Assembly (NCBI GenBank): GCA_050633585.1
Contig: JBOEGT010000034.1
Coordinates: 12,058 to 76,057 of the forward strand
Direction of reading: 5' to 3'
DNA length: 64,000 nt
Source: CALKZN01 sp050633585
GTDB taxonomy: Bacteria > Pseudomonadota > Gammaproteobacteria > Arenicellales > Arenicellaceae
A model generated the notes under the pieces. It worked only from the letters and a program-made list of their open reading frames with translations, was not told where the DNA came from and ran no database searches. This document shows positions 1 to 9,136 of this stretch, piece by piece. Both the position numbers and the translations under genes were made by a program. How positions within the stretch are numbered: the first letter of the stretch is position 1; every line of letters starts with the position of its first letter.

Positions 1-2
1 TT

Positions 3-590
3 TCAGTAGATGTTCGTATTCTTGCGGCGACTAATCAAGAGTTAGAAAAAAGAGTCGCTCTAGGTAAGTTTCGAGAAGATTTATATCATCGCTTGAATGT
101 GATTCGTATTGACTTACCTCCATTGCGAAAGCGCAAGGAAGATGTGCCGTTGCTTGTAGCGCACTTTTTAAAAGAGTCTGCAAAAGAGTTGCAGGCAGAG
201 ATAAAGCAGTTAACAGACGAGTCTGTTCAGGCTATGGTCGATTATCATTGGCCTGGTAATGTGCGCCAGCTAGAAAACAGCTGCCGATGGATAACGGTAA
301 TGGCTCCGGGTTCATCTGTTGATGTCGCTGAGCTGCCAAAAGAAATTTTTGCTCCGCAACCAGAGGGTTTGTCATCAAGTTGGGAAGTAGGCTTAGCTAA
401 AGTGGCAAAACAGCAATTAAACTTAGGCAAAGATGGTATTTTAGATGAGTTAAGAGTGACTTTTGAGAGAGTTTTGCTGAGCGAAGCGCTGAATTTTACT
501 CAAGGTCATCGCCAACAAGCCGCTAAACGATTAGGTTGGGGGAGGAATACATTAACCCGTAAACTTAAAGAGTTAGATTTCGAGGATTAG
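3..590 (+). CDS. glnG: NtrC nitrogen response regulator, C-terminal part (partial)
   Basis: This is the 3' part of a sigma-54-dependent response regulator; the receiver domain and the start of the AAA+ domain lie before the window. The open frame from base 3 shows the late AAA+ segment with AATNQ and the FREDLYHRLNV stretch (arginine-finger region), then WPGNVRQLEN (sensor II). The Fis-type helix-turn-helix HRQQAAKRLGWGRNTLTRKL lies at the C-terminus. The GWGRNTLTRKLKEL ending is typical of NtrC and separates it from most other sigma-54 activators. NtrC, when phosphorylated by NtrB, activates glnA and other nitrogen-starvation promoters. A glnL (ntrB) gene would be expected just upstream. Assignment to NtrC is firm; the length of the missing part is unknown. 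Confidence 0.93.
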   Translation, partial: SVDVRILAATNQELEKRVALGKFREDLYHRLNVIRIDLPPLRKRKEDVPLLVAHFLKESAKELQAEIKQLTDESVQAMVDYHWPGNVRQLENSCRWITVMAPGSSVDVAELPKEIFAPQPEGLSSSWEVGLAKVAKQQLNLGKDGILDELRVTFERVLLSEALNFTQGHRQQAAKRLGWGRNTLTRKLKELDFED

Positions 591-671
591 CCTCTGTGTA
601 ATCAACAAAGACAGTTTTTTGTTGAATGAGTATAATCAGTCTTAATATCATATATTCGACGCAATTGACTC

Positions 672-1334
672 ATGAAAAAAATCATTATTTTAAGTGTTTG
701 CCTCATATTGGGCGCAGCGAAAACCGCTTTTTCTGCGACGCAGTATATTACCGATGAGTTTGATATTATGTTGCGAGTGGCACCAAGTATTGGGGCAAAA
801 ATTATTAAACCGTTGCCGACAGGAACGCCGTTAACTGTGATTATTACAAATGCTGGCAAAGCACATTCTCAGGTGAGAACGAAAGATGGCTTGGTTGGCT
901 ATGTGTTAACCCGGTTTATTAGTCGAAATGAGCCAGCCAAGCTGAGAGTTGTTCAGTTGGAAAAACGATTGAAATCATTGGAGGAAAACCCAGAGAAGCT
1001 TGAGTCAAAATATTTAGATTTGCAGAAAAGTTATGAGCGCTTAAGTCAGAATTTACGCAGCATGGTAGATAGCAAAGAACAAGCTGAAGAGAAGTATGCA
1101 AAACTTAAGCTTGATTCTGGCAATGCAGCAGCATTGAGTGAAGAGGCGACTGAGCTAGGAAAAAAAGTAGAGCAATTAGTGCTTCAGCTTGATGATATGA
1201 GAATTCAGAATGAAACATTAAAAGACCATTCTGAGAAAAAATCTTGGATTGTCGGGGGCGTTATCGCACTATTTGGTGTTTTGTTTGGTGCTATTTTAAC
1301 GGGGTTAAATGCGCGCAAAAAACGTAATTGGTAG
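672..1334 (+). CDS. SH3-domain/coiled-coil inner-membrane protein (YgiM/TIGR04211 type)
   Basis: A 220-residue protein with a cleavable-looking signal peptide (residues 1-21, ending AFSA). A bacterial SH3 domain follows at about 22-90, where 'LRVAPSIGAKII' and 'GLVGYVLTRFI' are the usual SH3b landmarks. Next come a long charged coiled coil (about 95-190), a single membrane helix (about 193-212) and a basic tail RKKRN. This order matches the YgiM family of periplasmic SH3 proteins anchored at the C-terminus, whose biochemical role is poorly known. The gene stands alone: ntrC ends 81 bases upstream and convergent hemH ends 8 bases downstream. The architecture is clear; the function is not. Confidence 0.8.
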   Translation: MKKIIILSVCLILGAAKTAFSATQYITDEFDIMLRVAPSIGAKIIKPLPTGTPLTVIITNAGKAHSQVRTKDGLVGYVLTRFISRNEPAKLRVVQLEKRLKSLEENPEKLESKYLDLQKSYERLSQNLRSMVDSKEQAEEKYAKLKLDSGNAAALSEEATELGKKVEQLVLQLDDMRIQNETLKDHSEKKSWIVGGVIALFGVLFGAILTGLNARKKRNW

Positions 1335-1342
1335 TGCGCTAG

Positions 1343-2353
1343 CTAGGCAAATGCTTTAGCTGTTTTATGAATGATTTCAGATGCCATTTTTATATGATCC
1401 TCGTGACTGTTTAAACAAGGTATGTATTGATAAGATTCTCCGCCCGCTGAAAGGAAATACTCTTTATTTTCTTCATCAATTTCTTCAATAGTTTCTAAGC
1501 AGTCGGCTGAAAAACCTGCGCAGATGACATCAACGTTCTTAATGCCTTGGTCTGGCAGAGACTTCATTGTTTCATCGCAGTATGGCTGTAACCACGGCTC
1601 TTTTCCTACCCGAGATTGATAGACAAGTAAGTAATCATCCTTATTCAAATCAAGTTGTGATGCAACGGCGGTCACGGTTGCCTCGCAATGATGTTGGTAA
1701 GGGTCTCCATTACGAACGTATCGCTGCGGTATGCCATGGAATGAGAAAATGAGTTTTTCAGCACGCCCATTTTTATCCCAGTGTTGCTTAATTGAGTTGC
1801 ACAGCGCGGTTATGTAGCTTTGGTTGGAATAATACTCGTTGATAAAATGTAGTGATGGTACCCAACGTATTTTTTTTAATGATTCACCAACCGCGTCCAT
1901 GATCGAGCCAGTAGTAGAGCCCGAATATTGTGGATACATCGGTAATATAATAAGTTTTCTACAGCCGGCTTCATGTAGCGATTTAATGGCAGAGTCAATG
2001 CTTGGGTTGCCATAACGCATTCCTATTTTAACTATGAAGTTGTCTCCGATGGATTGTTGTATTTTATTCGATAAATCAACACTATGAACCATGAGTGGTG
2101 ACCCTTCGTCGGTCCACACTGTGCGATAGGCTGCAGCACTTTTATGTGAGCGAACATTGATGATTATGCCACGCACTAAAAACTGCCGTAACAAATAAGG
2201 TAGCTCAATGACGCGTGGGTCTGTTAGGAACTCAGTTAGGTAGTTACGAAGTTTTGGGCACTTCGGTGCATCTGGTGTACCTAAATTAGCAATTAAAACA
2301 CCAGTCTTAGAGTGGCTGGTTTTGATGTCGCTGTGTTGCCCAAAGTATTTCAT
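1343..2353 (-). CDS. hemH: Ferrochelatase
   Basis: A 336-residue ferrochelatase, which inserts Fe2+ into protoporphyrin IX as the last step of haem synthesis. The metal-binding histidine lies in SFHGIPQRYV (H206) and the partner acidic residue in DCLETIEEIDEE (about E287). The N-terminal VLIANLGTPDAP and SRVGKEPWLQPYCD are further family landmarks. I see no C-terminal membrane helix and no [2Fe-2S] cysteine cluster, as in other proteobacterial enzymes. The ATG start has 36 bases between it and the upstream nadA stop, so nadA-hemH is probably co-transcribed. The rest of the haem genes (hemCDXY) are 10 kb away. Confidence 0.96.
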   Translation of the reverse strand: MKYFGQHSDIKTSHSKTGVLIANLGTPDAPKCPKLRNYLTEFLTDPRVIELPYLLRQFLVRGIIINVRSHKSAAAYRTVWTDEGSPLMVHSVDLSNKIQQSIGDNFIVKIGMRYGNPSIDSAIKSLHEAGCRKLIILPMYPQYSGSTTGSIMDAVGESLKKIRWVPSLHFINEYYSNQSYITALCNSIKQHWDKNGRAEKLIFSFHGIPQRYVRNGDPYQHHCEATVTAVASQLDLNKDDYLLVYQSRVGKEPWLQPYCDETMKSLPDQGIKNVDVICAGFSADCLETIEEIDEENKEYFLSAGGESYQYIPCLNSHEDHIKMASEIIHKTAKAFA

Positions 2354-2389
2354 AAATTGATGGTAAAGGTGTTAAAAATAGAAGGTATT

Positions 2390-3481
2390 TTAGGTGTCGC
2401 CTGTGACGTTTATGTCTTTAGAAATATGTTTTTTAGCGAAATCAACCATACGTTTTAGTGAGACTTCGGCTTGTTTGCGAGTAGTTTCGTCTATCTTGAT
2501 TTCATTAGCGCCGGTATTTAAAACGTTTTCCAAGCGATCTAAATCATTCATTTTCATCCAAGGGCAAGCCGCGCAGCTTTTGCAATTGGCCCCATCTCCG
2601 CCAGTGGGTGCTGAAATGAATTCTTTGTCCGGTGAGTGTTCTTTCATTTTATGAAAGATGCCATCTTCAGTAGCGACGATAAACTTTTTGTTGGGGAGTT
2701 CTTTGGTAGCGTTGAGGATTTTGCTAGTTGAACCCACCACGTCGGCTAACGCGACTACATTTGCCGGAGATTCTGGATGTACTAGTACTGCTGCATCTGG
2801 ATGCTCGATTTTTAACTCTTCTAAGAAGTGCGCTTTGAACTCTTCATGTACAATGCAGGAGCCTTGCCACATCACCATGTCAGCACCTGTTTCGTTCTTA
2901 ATATATTCGCCAAGGAACCGATCAGGTCCCCATATAATTTTTTCACCTTTGTCTTTCAGGTGTGTGCAGATTTCTAAGGCGATAGACGAAGTGACTACCC
3001 AGTCTGCACGGGCTTTGACCGCTGCGCTGGTGTTTGCATAAACCACCACTGTTCTATCAGGATGTTTATCACAAAAGGCAGAAAATTCATCAATCGGGCA
3101 GCCAATGTCGAGCGAACATTCTGCGTCAGTTTCGAGTAAGAGAACTCTTTTTTCGGGGCTTAAAATTTTCGCTGTTTCGCCCATAAATTTTACGCCAGCA
3201 ACAATGACTGTTGAGGCCTTATGTTCCATGCCAAACCGAGCCATGTCTAAAGAGTCTGAAACGGTTCCACCTGTTTCATCGGCCATATCTTGAAGTGTTC
3301 CATCGACGTAGTAATGCGACACAAGTACGGCATCTTGATCTTTTAATGCTTTTTTAATGCGTTTTTTCTGTGCTTCTATGTCAGTTTTCGCATGTTCCAA
3401 ATGATCGATGGTGCGAGCTGAGTCAGCTAACGCATCAATTTTTTTCTCTAGGCTTTTGGGGATGTCAATGAAATCGTTCAT
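2390..3481 (-). CDS. nadA: Quinolinate synthase A
   Basis: A 363-residue [4Fe-4S] enzyme that condenses iminoaspartate with dihydroxyacetone phosphate to quinolinate in de novo NAD synthesis. The three expected cluster cysteines are visible: C122 in AECSLDIGCP, C209 in WQGSCIVHEEF, and the last cysteine of CKSCAACPWM (C306). The SHYYVDG, TSSIA and HPES motifs fit the three-fold repeated domain structure. It appears to be first in a two-gene unit with hemH. The 140 bases between it and divergent sohB must carry both promoters; nadB is not in the window. Confidence 0.96.
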   Translation of the reverse strand: MNDFIDIPKSLEKKIDALADSARTIDHLEHAKTDIEAQKKRIKKALKDQDAVLVSHYYVDGTLQDMADETGGTVSDSLDMARFGMEHKASTVIVAGVKFMGETAKILSPEKRVLLLETDAECSLDIGCPIDEFSAFCDKHPDRTVVVYANTSAAVKARADWVVTSSIALEICTHLKDKGEKIIWGPDRFLGEYIKNETGADMVMWQGSCIVHEEFKAHFLEELKIEHPDAAVLVHPESPANVVALADVVGSTSKILNATKELPNKKFIVATEDGIFHKMKEHSPDKEFISAPTGGDGANCKSCAACPWMKMNDLDRLENVLNTGANEIKIDETTRKQAEVSLKRMVDFAKKHISKDINVTGDT

Positions 3482-3621
3482 GGTATTTGCAGGTCTAAAT
3501 ATAACAAGATTAGTTTACCGCATTCTTGATGTCGTTGATGCTTCATTTTTAAGCGAAATTTATCGTTGCTAGGCTATAATGTAATGCCTTTCTGAAATTG
3601 ATCAATATTGAGAGTTTTAAT

Positions 3622-4635
3622 ATGTTTGAGTTTTTATTTGAATACGGATTGTTTTTATTAAAAGCAATTACTGTGCTTGTGGTTATCTTAATCATTATTG
3701 GTGCAGCAGTCGCAAAAAAGAAATCAGCGTCTGGAGAGCTGAAAATTACTAACTTGAATAAAAAATATCTACACTTGAAAGAAGCTATTCAAGAAGCTAC
3801 GTTAGATAAAAAAGCCTTGAAACAAGAAAATAAGGCAAAGAAAAAGAAAGAAAAAGCTGAAAAGAAAGCCTCTAATGCTAAAACGGATATACAGGTTAAG
3901 CCGCGCTTGTTTGTCATTGAGTTTGAAGGAGATATTAAGGCATCTAGTGTCCCGTCATTGCGTGAAGAAGTAACGGCGATTTTGGCTGCAGCAAACAGCA
4001 ATGACGAAATTTTAGTGAACTTAAATAATTCAGGTGGTGTAGTTCATGAACACGGTTTGGCGGCATCACAATTGGTGAGGATTAAGCAGGCAAACTTACC
4101 ATTAACAGTTGCTGTTGATAAAGTGGCCGCTAGTGGTGGTTATATGATGGCATGCGTGGCTGATAAAATTCTTGCTGCCCCTTTTGCAATTGTTGGTTCT
4201 ATAGGGGTTGTTGCTCAATTGCCTAATTTCCATCGTTTATTAGATAAAGCTGGTGTTGACTTTGAGCAACATACGGCGGGTGAATATAAGCGTAATGTGA
4301 CTATGTTTGGTAAGAATACTGATAAAGAACGGCAACAGTTAAAAGAGCAATTGGAAGATATTCATGACCTGTTTAGAGGTTTTGTGACAGATTATAGGCC
4401 TAGCTTAGATATGAAAGAAGTCGGGACTGGGCAATATTGGTACGGCTCTAGAGCTAAAGAATTGATGCTGGTAGATGAAATTATGACTAGCGACGATTAC
4501 TTGTCATCAGCGGCTAACGAGAAAGATATATTTCATATTCAATATGAGTTCGAAAAAACATTAATGGAGAAAATGTCGAACGGAGGAGCGTTGCTATTTG
4601 ATAAAGTTATTTCAAGATTGAGTCGGCCAGAGTAA
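3622..4635 (+). CDS. sohB: SohB-type inner-membrane S49 peptidase
   Basis: A 337-residue membrane-anchored serine peptidase of family S49 (SppA/SohB). It has an N-terminal membrane helix (about 13-30), a lysine/glutamate-rich linker (about 57-90) and the catalytic domain. The Ser/Lys dyad is seen as S171 in VAASGGYMMAC and K223 in GEYKRNVT. I chose the ATG at 3622 over an in-frame TTG 24 bases earlier, because the ATG has AGAG 7 bases upstream and the protein then starts as in the family (MFEFLFEYGLF). A TATAAT box at 3575-3580 is a plausible -10. It is likely monocistronic, ending at a stem-loop shared with convergent prc. Confidence 0.94.
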   Translation: MFEFLFEYGLFLLKAITVLVVILIIIGAAVAKKKSASGELKITNLNKKYLHLKEAIQEATLDKKALKQENKAKKKKEKAEKKASNAKTDIQVKPRLFVIEFEGDIKASSVPSLREEVTAILAAANSNDEILVNLNNSGGVVHEHGLAASQLVRIKQANLPLTVAVDKVAASGGYMMACVADKILAAPFAIVGSIGVVAQLPNFHRLLDKAGVDFEQHTAGEYKRNVTMFGKNTDKERQQLKEQLEDIHDLFRGFVTDYRPSLDMKEVGTGQYWYGSRAKELMLVDEIMTSDDYLSSAANEKDIFHIQYEFEKTLMEKMSNGGALLFDKVISRLSRPE

Positions 4636-4640
4636 TTTTT

Positions 4641-4679
4641 TCATCAGCACTTTGTTTTCAAAACGCAAAGTGCTGATGA
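4641..4679. terminator. 14-bp perfect stem-loop between convergent sohB and prc
   Basis: The arms 4641-4654 and 4666-4679 pair perfectly over 14 bases with an 11-base loop. The stem sits between two convergent stops, so it is probably a shared terminator or 3'-end protecting hairpin. It is unusual in having no U-tract after the stem in either direction. The T-run at 4635-4641 precedes it on the plus strand. Confidence 0.6.
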
Positions 4680-4691
4680 GATATCATTTGT

Positions 4692-6824
4692 TTAGCCTGC
4701 AACAATGGCGTTTGGTTTTCTTGCTTTTAACTGCTCTAAGAAGTCACTTAAAATTTCAGCGGCTTCTTTTTGAAAAACTCTATCCCAATGTTTATCGCCA
4801 TCGGGCAGGTCTTTATTTGAATCCTTGATAGTGGATTCATCAACTTCACTAAGGTTTAAAGATTTTCGGTACTCATTGAGTTGGTTGATACTCTCGAGCT
4901 CTTGAGCCATAGCCCATGATTTTCGTTTGTCTTCTGCCAGAGGAACAGTTTTCAAATCATTATTTACTTTACGTTGTAATGCATTTTGCTTTAAAAAAGT
5001 AAATGCTGGCGACGTTTTTGCTCGCATTAAGTGTAATTGATTTAAGTTTTCTACTGTGCTGCTGAAGGTTGAACTCTCATCTAATGCGGCGTCAATTTGG
5101 CTCCATGGTAAGGCATTATCAAGCATGCCCTCACCATAATCACCTCGATCACCAATATCTAATACAATATCTGGCTCAACGCCTTTTACTTGAGTGCTAG
5201 AGCCATTGACACGGAAAAACTGTTGGATGGTGAGTTTTAGAGTGCTGCTGACTTCGTTTCTTTTCAAGCGTTTCAGCGGTTGTGTCGTCTGAACAGTGCC
5301 TTTACCAAATGTTCTTTCGCCAATAATAATGCCTCGTCCATAGTCTTTAATGGCTCCAGCAAAAATTTCCGACGCCGAGGCGCTACCTTTGTCAACGAGC
5401 ACAGCAAGAGGCCCATCGTAAGCGGTGCCCGCATCAGTGTCATCAAGTTGAACGGAACGCTCATCCGAGGCTTGGACTTGTACAACAGGGCCTTCATCAA
5501 TAAATAAACCTGTCAAGTTAATGGCTTCACGTAAATAACCGCCGCCATTGCCTCTTAGATCAAGAATAAGTCCATCAAGCTCTCCAGTATTTTGAGCTTC
5601 CTTGATGAGTCTGGCTACGTCATGGCTAGTGCTGACTACTTTATTTTCTCCGGATGAATCGCGCTCCTGCTTTGCATAGAAAGATGGGATCTCTATGACC
5701 GCAAAACGTTTGTCATTGATGGTTTGATATTCAAGTTGTGCCGCGCTGTCTTCTAAATTAATGATATCTCTGACAAGTGAAATGGTTTCAGGAGTGCTGC
5801 CCAACGGGCTATCTGCTCTGAGAAGTTGCAGATAAACAGTCGTGCCTTTTTTCCCACGGATTTGTTTGACGACGTCCATTAAGCGCCAGCCAGTAACATC
5901 TTCAATGGCGTCTTCAGTTTGGCCAACGCCGACAATTTTGTCATCTACACTTAATTTGTTGCTCTTGCTTGCCGGGCCGCCAACAATTATTTTGCGGATA
6001 ATCGTGTAGTCATTTTCGCTTTGAAGGGATGCACCAATGCCTTCGAGTGATAGTGATAAGTTAATTCGGAAATTTTCAGCAGTCACACGTGACATATATT
6101 GTGTATGAGGGCCTACTTCACGCATAAACGCGTTGAGATAAAATTCAAACACTTCTTCGGCATTGGTTTGCCAGATAATGTTGGCGTGCCGTGTATATCG
6201 CTTTTTTAGGTTTTCTCGAATCGTGTCTTCAGGTGTTTTATCTAGGCGTTGGATGATGACGGCGTTTTTAACACGTTTTCGCCAGATATCGTTCATTTCA
6301 GCCGTATTTTTTGGCCAATTGCTGTCAGACCTATCTAATAAATAGTCTTCGTCTATCGTGAAGTCAAAGCCTTTTTCGAGTAAGTCGATTGCGTAGTCTT
6401 GGCGCTCTCTTATGCGCTTTCTTAATACCTTATAGATATCAAAACCTAGTTGTGGGTTGCCTTGTTTGAATTGGTTATCGATATCGAGTTCATTGAGTTT
6501 GAATTTTTCGATGTCGCTGGCATAAAAGTATTGTTTGTTTGGATCTAATGTATCAAGGTATCGCTTGAGTACTTTTTGAGATAATTCATCATTTAAGTTG
6601 ATGTCTTTATAATGATTTTTATCGATGTACCTTAATGACACTAATAAATCAATTTGCATTTCCCGTGTTGTTCTGAGGGTATCTTCGGGCACGGGCTGAT
6701 AGTCAGCGAGTGATAAATTGCTAGAAACAAGCAGGCCAATAAAGAGAGAGCTCATCACACAATAGCGACGGATGTTAGGAAATGGGCTTAAATTTTCTCT
6801 TATTGTCCTCTCATATCTTGTCAT
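4692..6824 (-). CDS. prc: Tail-specific protease (C-terminal processing peptidase)
   Basis: A 710-residue periplasmic S41A protease of Tsp/Prc type. It degrades proteins with apolar C-termini and in relatives turns over the hydrolase MepS together with NlpI. Visible in order: an N-terminal signal/membrane segment (about 22-40), an N-terminal helical domain, a PDZ domain (about 255-345), and the catalytic core. The Ser/Lys dyad is S483 in GSASASEIFAG and K508 in RTFGKGTVQT, with the 25-residue spacing of E. coli Tsp. LDLRGNGGG is the oxyanion region. A DUF3340-like C-terminal part follows. The start has GGAG six bases upstream of the ATG. It lies 68 bases after prlC on the same strand. Confidence 0.95.
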   Translation of the reverse strand: MTRYERTIRENLSPFPNIRRYCVMSSLFIGLLVSSNLSLADYQPVPEDTLRTTREMQIDLLVSLRYIDKNHYKDINLNDELSQKVLKRYLDTLDPNKQYFYASDIEKFKLNELDIDNQFKQGNPQLGFDIYKVLRKRIRERQDYAIDLLEKGFDFTIDEDYLLDRSDSNWPKNTAEMNDIWRKRVKNAVIIQRLDKTPEDTIRENLKKRYTRHANIIWQTNAEEVFEFYLNAFMREVGPHTQYMSRVTAENFRINLSLSLEGIGASLQSENDYTIIRKIIVGGPASKSNKLSVDDKIVGVGQTEDAIEDVTGWRLMDVVKQIRGKKGTTVYLQLLRADSPLGSTPETISLVRDIINLEDSAAQLEYQTINDKRFAVIEIPSFYAKQERDSSGENKVVSTSHDVARLIKEAQNTGELDGLILDLRGNGGGYLREAINLTGLFIDEGPVVQVQASDERSVQLDDTDAGTAYDGPLAVLVDKGSASASEIFAGAIKDYGRGIIIGERTFGKGTVQTTQPLKRLKRNEVSSTLKLTIQQFFRVNGSSTQVKGVEPDIVLDIGDRGDYGEGMLDNALPWSQIDAALDESSTFSSTVENLNQLHLMRAKTSPAFTFLKQNALQRKVNNDLKTVPLAEDKRKSWAMAQELESINQLNEYRKSLNLSEVDESTIKDSNKDLPDGDKHWDRVFQKEAAEILSDFLEQLKARKPNAIVAG

Positions 6825-6892
6825 GATGTCTCCAGTATTAATTGTTAATGGTTTCGAAGCGCCCCAACTTACTTTAAATGGTATTACCCAGT

Positions 6893-8962
6893 TTATAGCA
6901 AGCCAGTACTTTTTAGCAAAGCTTTTACTTCTGGTTGTCGGCCGCGGAATTTCTTGAACATCTCTGAAGCTTCGGGCACACCGCCTTGAGAAAGGATGCT
7001 TTCTTTGAATGCAGACCCAGTCTTAGCGTTGAAAATACCTTCTTCTTCAAAACGACCAAAAGCATCGGCAGATAGCACTTCGGCCCACTTATAGCTGTAA
7101 TAACCCGCCGCATAACCTCCTGCAAAAATGTGGGAAAAACTGCATTGAAAGCGATGATATTCTGGCGTTTTGACCACGGAAAATTTGTTTCTGGCTTGGT
7201 TTAAAATATCTTGTACTGAACGTGTTTCTTCTTGGTCTATTGTGGCTTGTGCATGTAGATTGATATCAAACAAGGAGAACTCAAGTTGCCTGATAGTTTG
7301 CATGCCTGTTTGAAAATGTTTAGCTGCTAGCATTTTATCTAGCATGTCTTGAGGTAGCGGTTCTCCAGTTTCATAGTGGCCACTGATTAGTGGGATTGAT
7401 TCTGGGTGCCAGCACCAGTTTTCTAAGAATTGGCTTGGTAACTCTACCGCATCCCAAGCGACACCGTTAATGCCCGCAAGGCTCATTTCATCGACGGTTG
7501 TTAATAAATGATGCAAGGTGTGGCCAAATTCATGGAATAACGTTTCTACTTCTTCATGCGTTAGAAGTGCGGGCTTTCCGCTAGTGGCGGGTGTGAAGTT
7601 GCACGTTAAGTATGCGACAGGAAGAGAGTGTTGTTTATTCGAATGTTGCCGATGGCGGCACACACCCATCCAGGCTCCGCCCCGCTTGTTTGGCCTTGCA
7701 TAAAGGTCAGCGAATAGCTGCCCTATGAGTACATCATTATTATCTTTTAGGTCGAATACTAAGACGTCATCATGCCATGTTTGCGTATCCATGTTCTCTT
7801 GTAAACGAATGCCAAATAGGCGATTTACGACATTAAACATCCCTTGGATTACTGTTTCAACAGGGAAGAAAGGCTTGATCGTTTCGCTATCTAGTTCGTA
7901 CTGATGCAGCTTTAATTTTTCAGCATAGTAGCTGTAGTCCCAAGGGTTTAGTGTGCCCGCGGAGTAATGGCTACTCGCGAATGCATGAAGGTCATGTAGC
8001 TCTTCTTTTGCCTTGGGTTTTGCATGCTCTGCAATTTGCTGCAAGAAGTCGTCAATCTGTTCAACGTTGTCAGCCATTTTGGTGACCAATGCAAGCTCAG
8101 CATAATTTTGAAATCCTAGCAGCTCAGCTTTTTCTTGACGTAAGGTTAAAATTTTATCGATAACTGGTTCATTATCATAGCGAGTCTCAGGCTCTCCATT
8201 TAGGTTGATACTTAATCGACTCGCCCGAGTGGCATATGCCTGATACATTTGTTCGCGAATTTGTGCGGAATCAGCATATTTCATTATCACCATGTAAGAT
8301 GGAATATCTAAACCAAATCGATAACCTTGCTGGTCGTGGCGATGCGCATTGGTTTGTGCAAGTTCTAGCGCATAATCAGGAATGCCTGAGAGTTCTTTGA
8401 TGTCGGTAACCAACAAATACCAGTTTTGAGTCGCATCTAATAAGTTTTGTTCAAATTGGGTTTGTTGCTTGGACAAGGATTGGGCGATTTCTGCGAAGCG
8501 CTTTTTATCGCTGTCTGATAATTCGGCGCCAGATAGCCTGAAATCTCGGATCGTATTGTTGACGATTTTCTGTTGGGCGGCATTTAGTGTTGAAAAATCA
8601 TGCCGAGCAGCGATATTTTTATAGCCTTGGTAAAGCGCCAAATTTTGCGCCAGCGCGGTATGGAAAGCGGTTAGCTTTTCTTGGCCTGCTTGGTAGACTT
8701 CACGCAATTCACTTGAATCCATCACGGAGTTTAGATGTGAAACAGTTGACCAAATATTATCCAAGCTAAGATCAATATCTTCTAGTTTTGCAGCAAAATT
8801 ATCCCAGGTCGCTTCTGATGCTTGAGCTTCAAGGGTTTGAATTGCTTCTTTAGCGTCATTCAATACGGTGTTTAGAGCCGGTAGTACATGTTCTGCTCTA
8901 ATATCGCTAAATGATGGTAAATGTTGCTTGTTCAACAATGGGTTTGTTAATTTATCTGTCAC
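6893..8962 (-). CDS. prlC: Oligopeptidase A (M3 zinc metallopeptidase)
   Basis: A 689-residue cytosolic M3-family peptidase of PrlC/OpdA type, which degrades signal peptides and other short peptides. The zinc motif HEFGH is at 477-481, followed about 25 residues later by the third-ligand region GVAWDAVELPSQFLENW. The N-terminal NPLLNKQHLPSFSDIRAEHV matches the family start. Translation probably begins at GTG with AGGAA six bases upstream. It follows lysA by 174 bases, long enough for its own promoter. In E. coli prlC is near a methyltransferase gene; here its neighbours are lysA and prc. Confidence 0.95.
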   Translation of the reverse strand: MTDKLTNPLLNKQHLPSFSDIRAEHVLPALNTVLNDAKEAIQTLEAQASEATWDNFAAKLEDIDLSLDNIWSTVSHLNSVMDSSELREVYQAGQEKLTAFHTALAQNLALYQGYKNIAARHDFSTLNAAQQKIVNNTIRDFRLSGAELSDSDKKRFAEIAQSLSKQQTQFEQNLLDATQNWYLLVTDIKELSGIPDYALELAQTNAHRHDQQGYRFGLDIPSYMVIMKYADSAQIREQMYQAYATRASRLSINLNGEPETRYDNEPVIDKILTLRQEKAELLGFQNYAELALVTKMADNVEQIDDFLQQIAEHAKPKAKEELHDLHAFASSHYSAGTLNPWDYSYYAEKLKLHQYELDSETIKPFFPVETVIQGMFNVVNRLFGIRLQENMDTQTWHDDVLVFDLKDNNDVLIGQLFADLYARPNKRGGAWMGVCRHRQHSNKQHSLPVAYLTCNFTPATSGKPALLTHEEVETLFHEFGHTLHHLLTTVDEMSLAGINGVAWDAVELPSQFLENWCWHPESIPLISGHYETGEPLPQDMLDKMLAAKHFQTGMQTIRQLEFSLFDINLHAQATIDQEETRSVQDILNQARNKFSVVKTPEYHRFQCSFSHIFAGGYAAGYYSYKWAEVLSADAFGRFEEEGIFNAKTGSAFKESILSQGGVPEASEMFKKFRGRQPEVKALLKSTGLL

Positions 8963-9070
8963 ACTATATTCCTGTTTGTTGTTTGGCTAGTCTCAAAATA
9001 CCTATATCATCTGGGGACTAAGACCGTTGATGCAAGCAAATGCTCACTTCCTTTTGTTGTAATCTCCATG

Positions 9071-9099
9071 GTTTTCTTAATGATACTGATTAAGAAAAC
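9071..9099. repeat. 11-bp perfect inverted repeat between lysA and prlC
   Basis: GTTTTCTTAAT at 9071-9081 is repeated inverted at 9089-9099 with a 7-base spacer. No U-tract follows in the direction of the flanking genes. It could be a weak lysA terminator or an operator for prlC; the sequence does not decide. Confidence 0.5.
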
Positions 9100-9136
9100 T
9101 AATGATTACATCAATTGTTTTAGCTTTTTGTTTATA

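Noticed and set aside
2394..3041. Two plus-strand frames opposite nadA
   Set aside because: Antisense to a conserved [4Fe-4S] enzyme; no independent evidence.
5273..5507. Open frames on both strands inside prc
   Set aside because: They lie wholly within the prc coding region in other frames, have no ribosome site or known motif, and are shadows.
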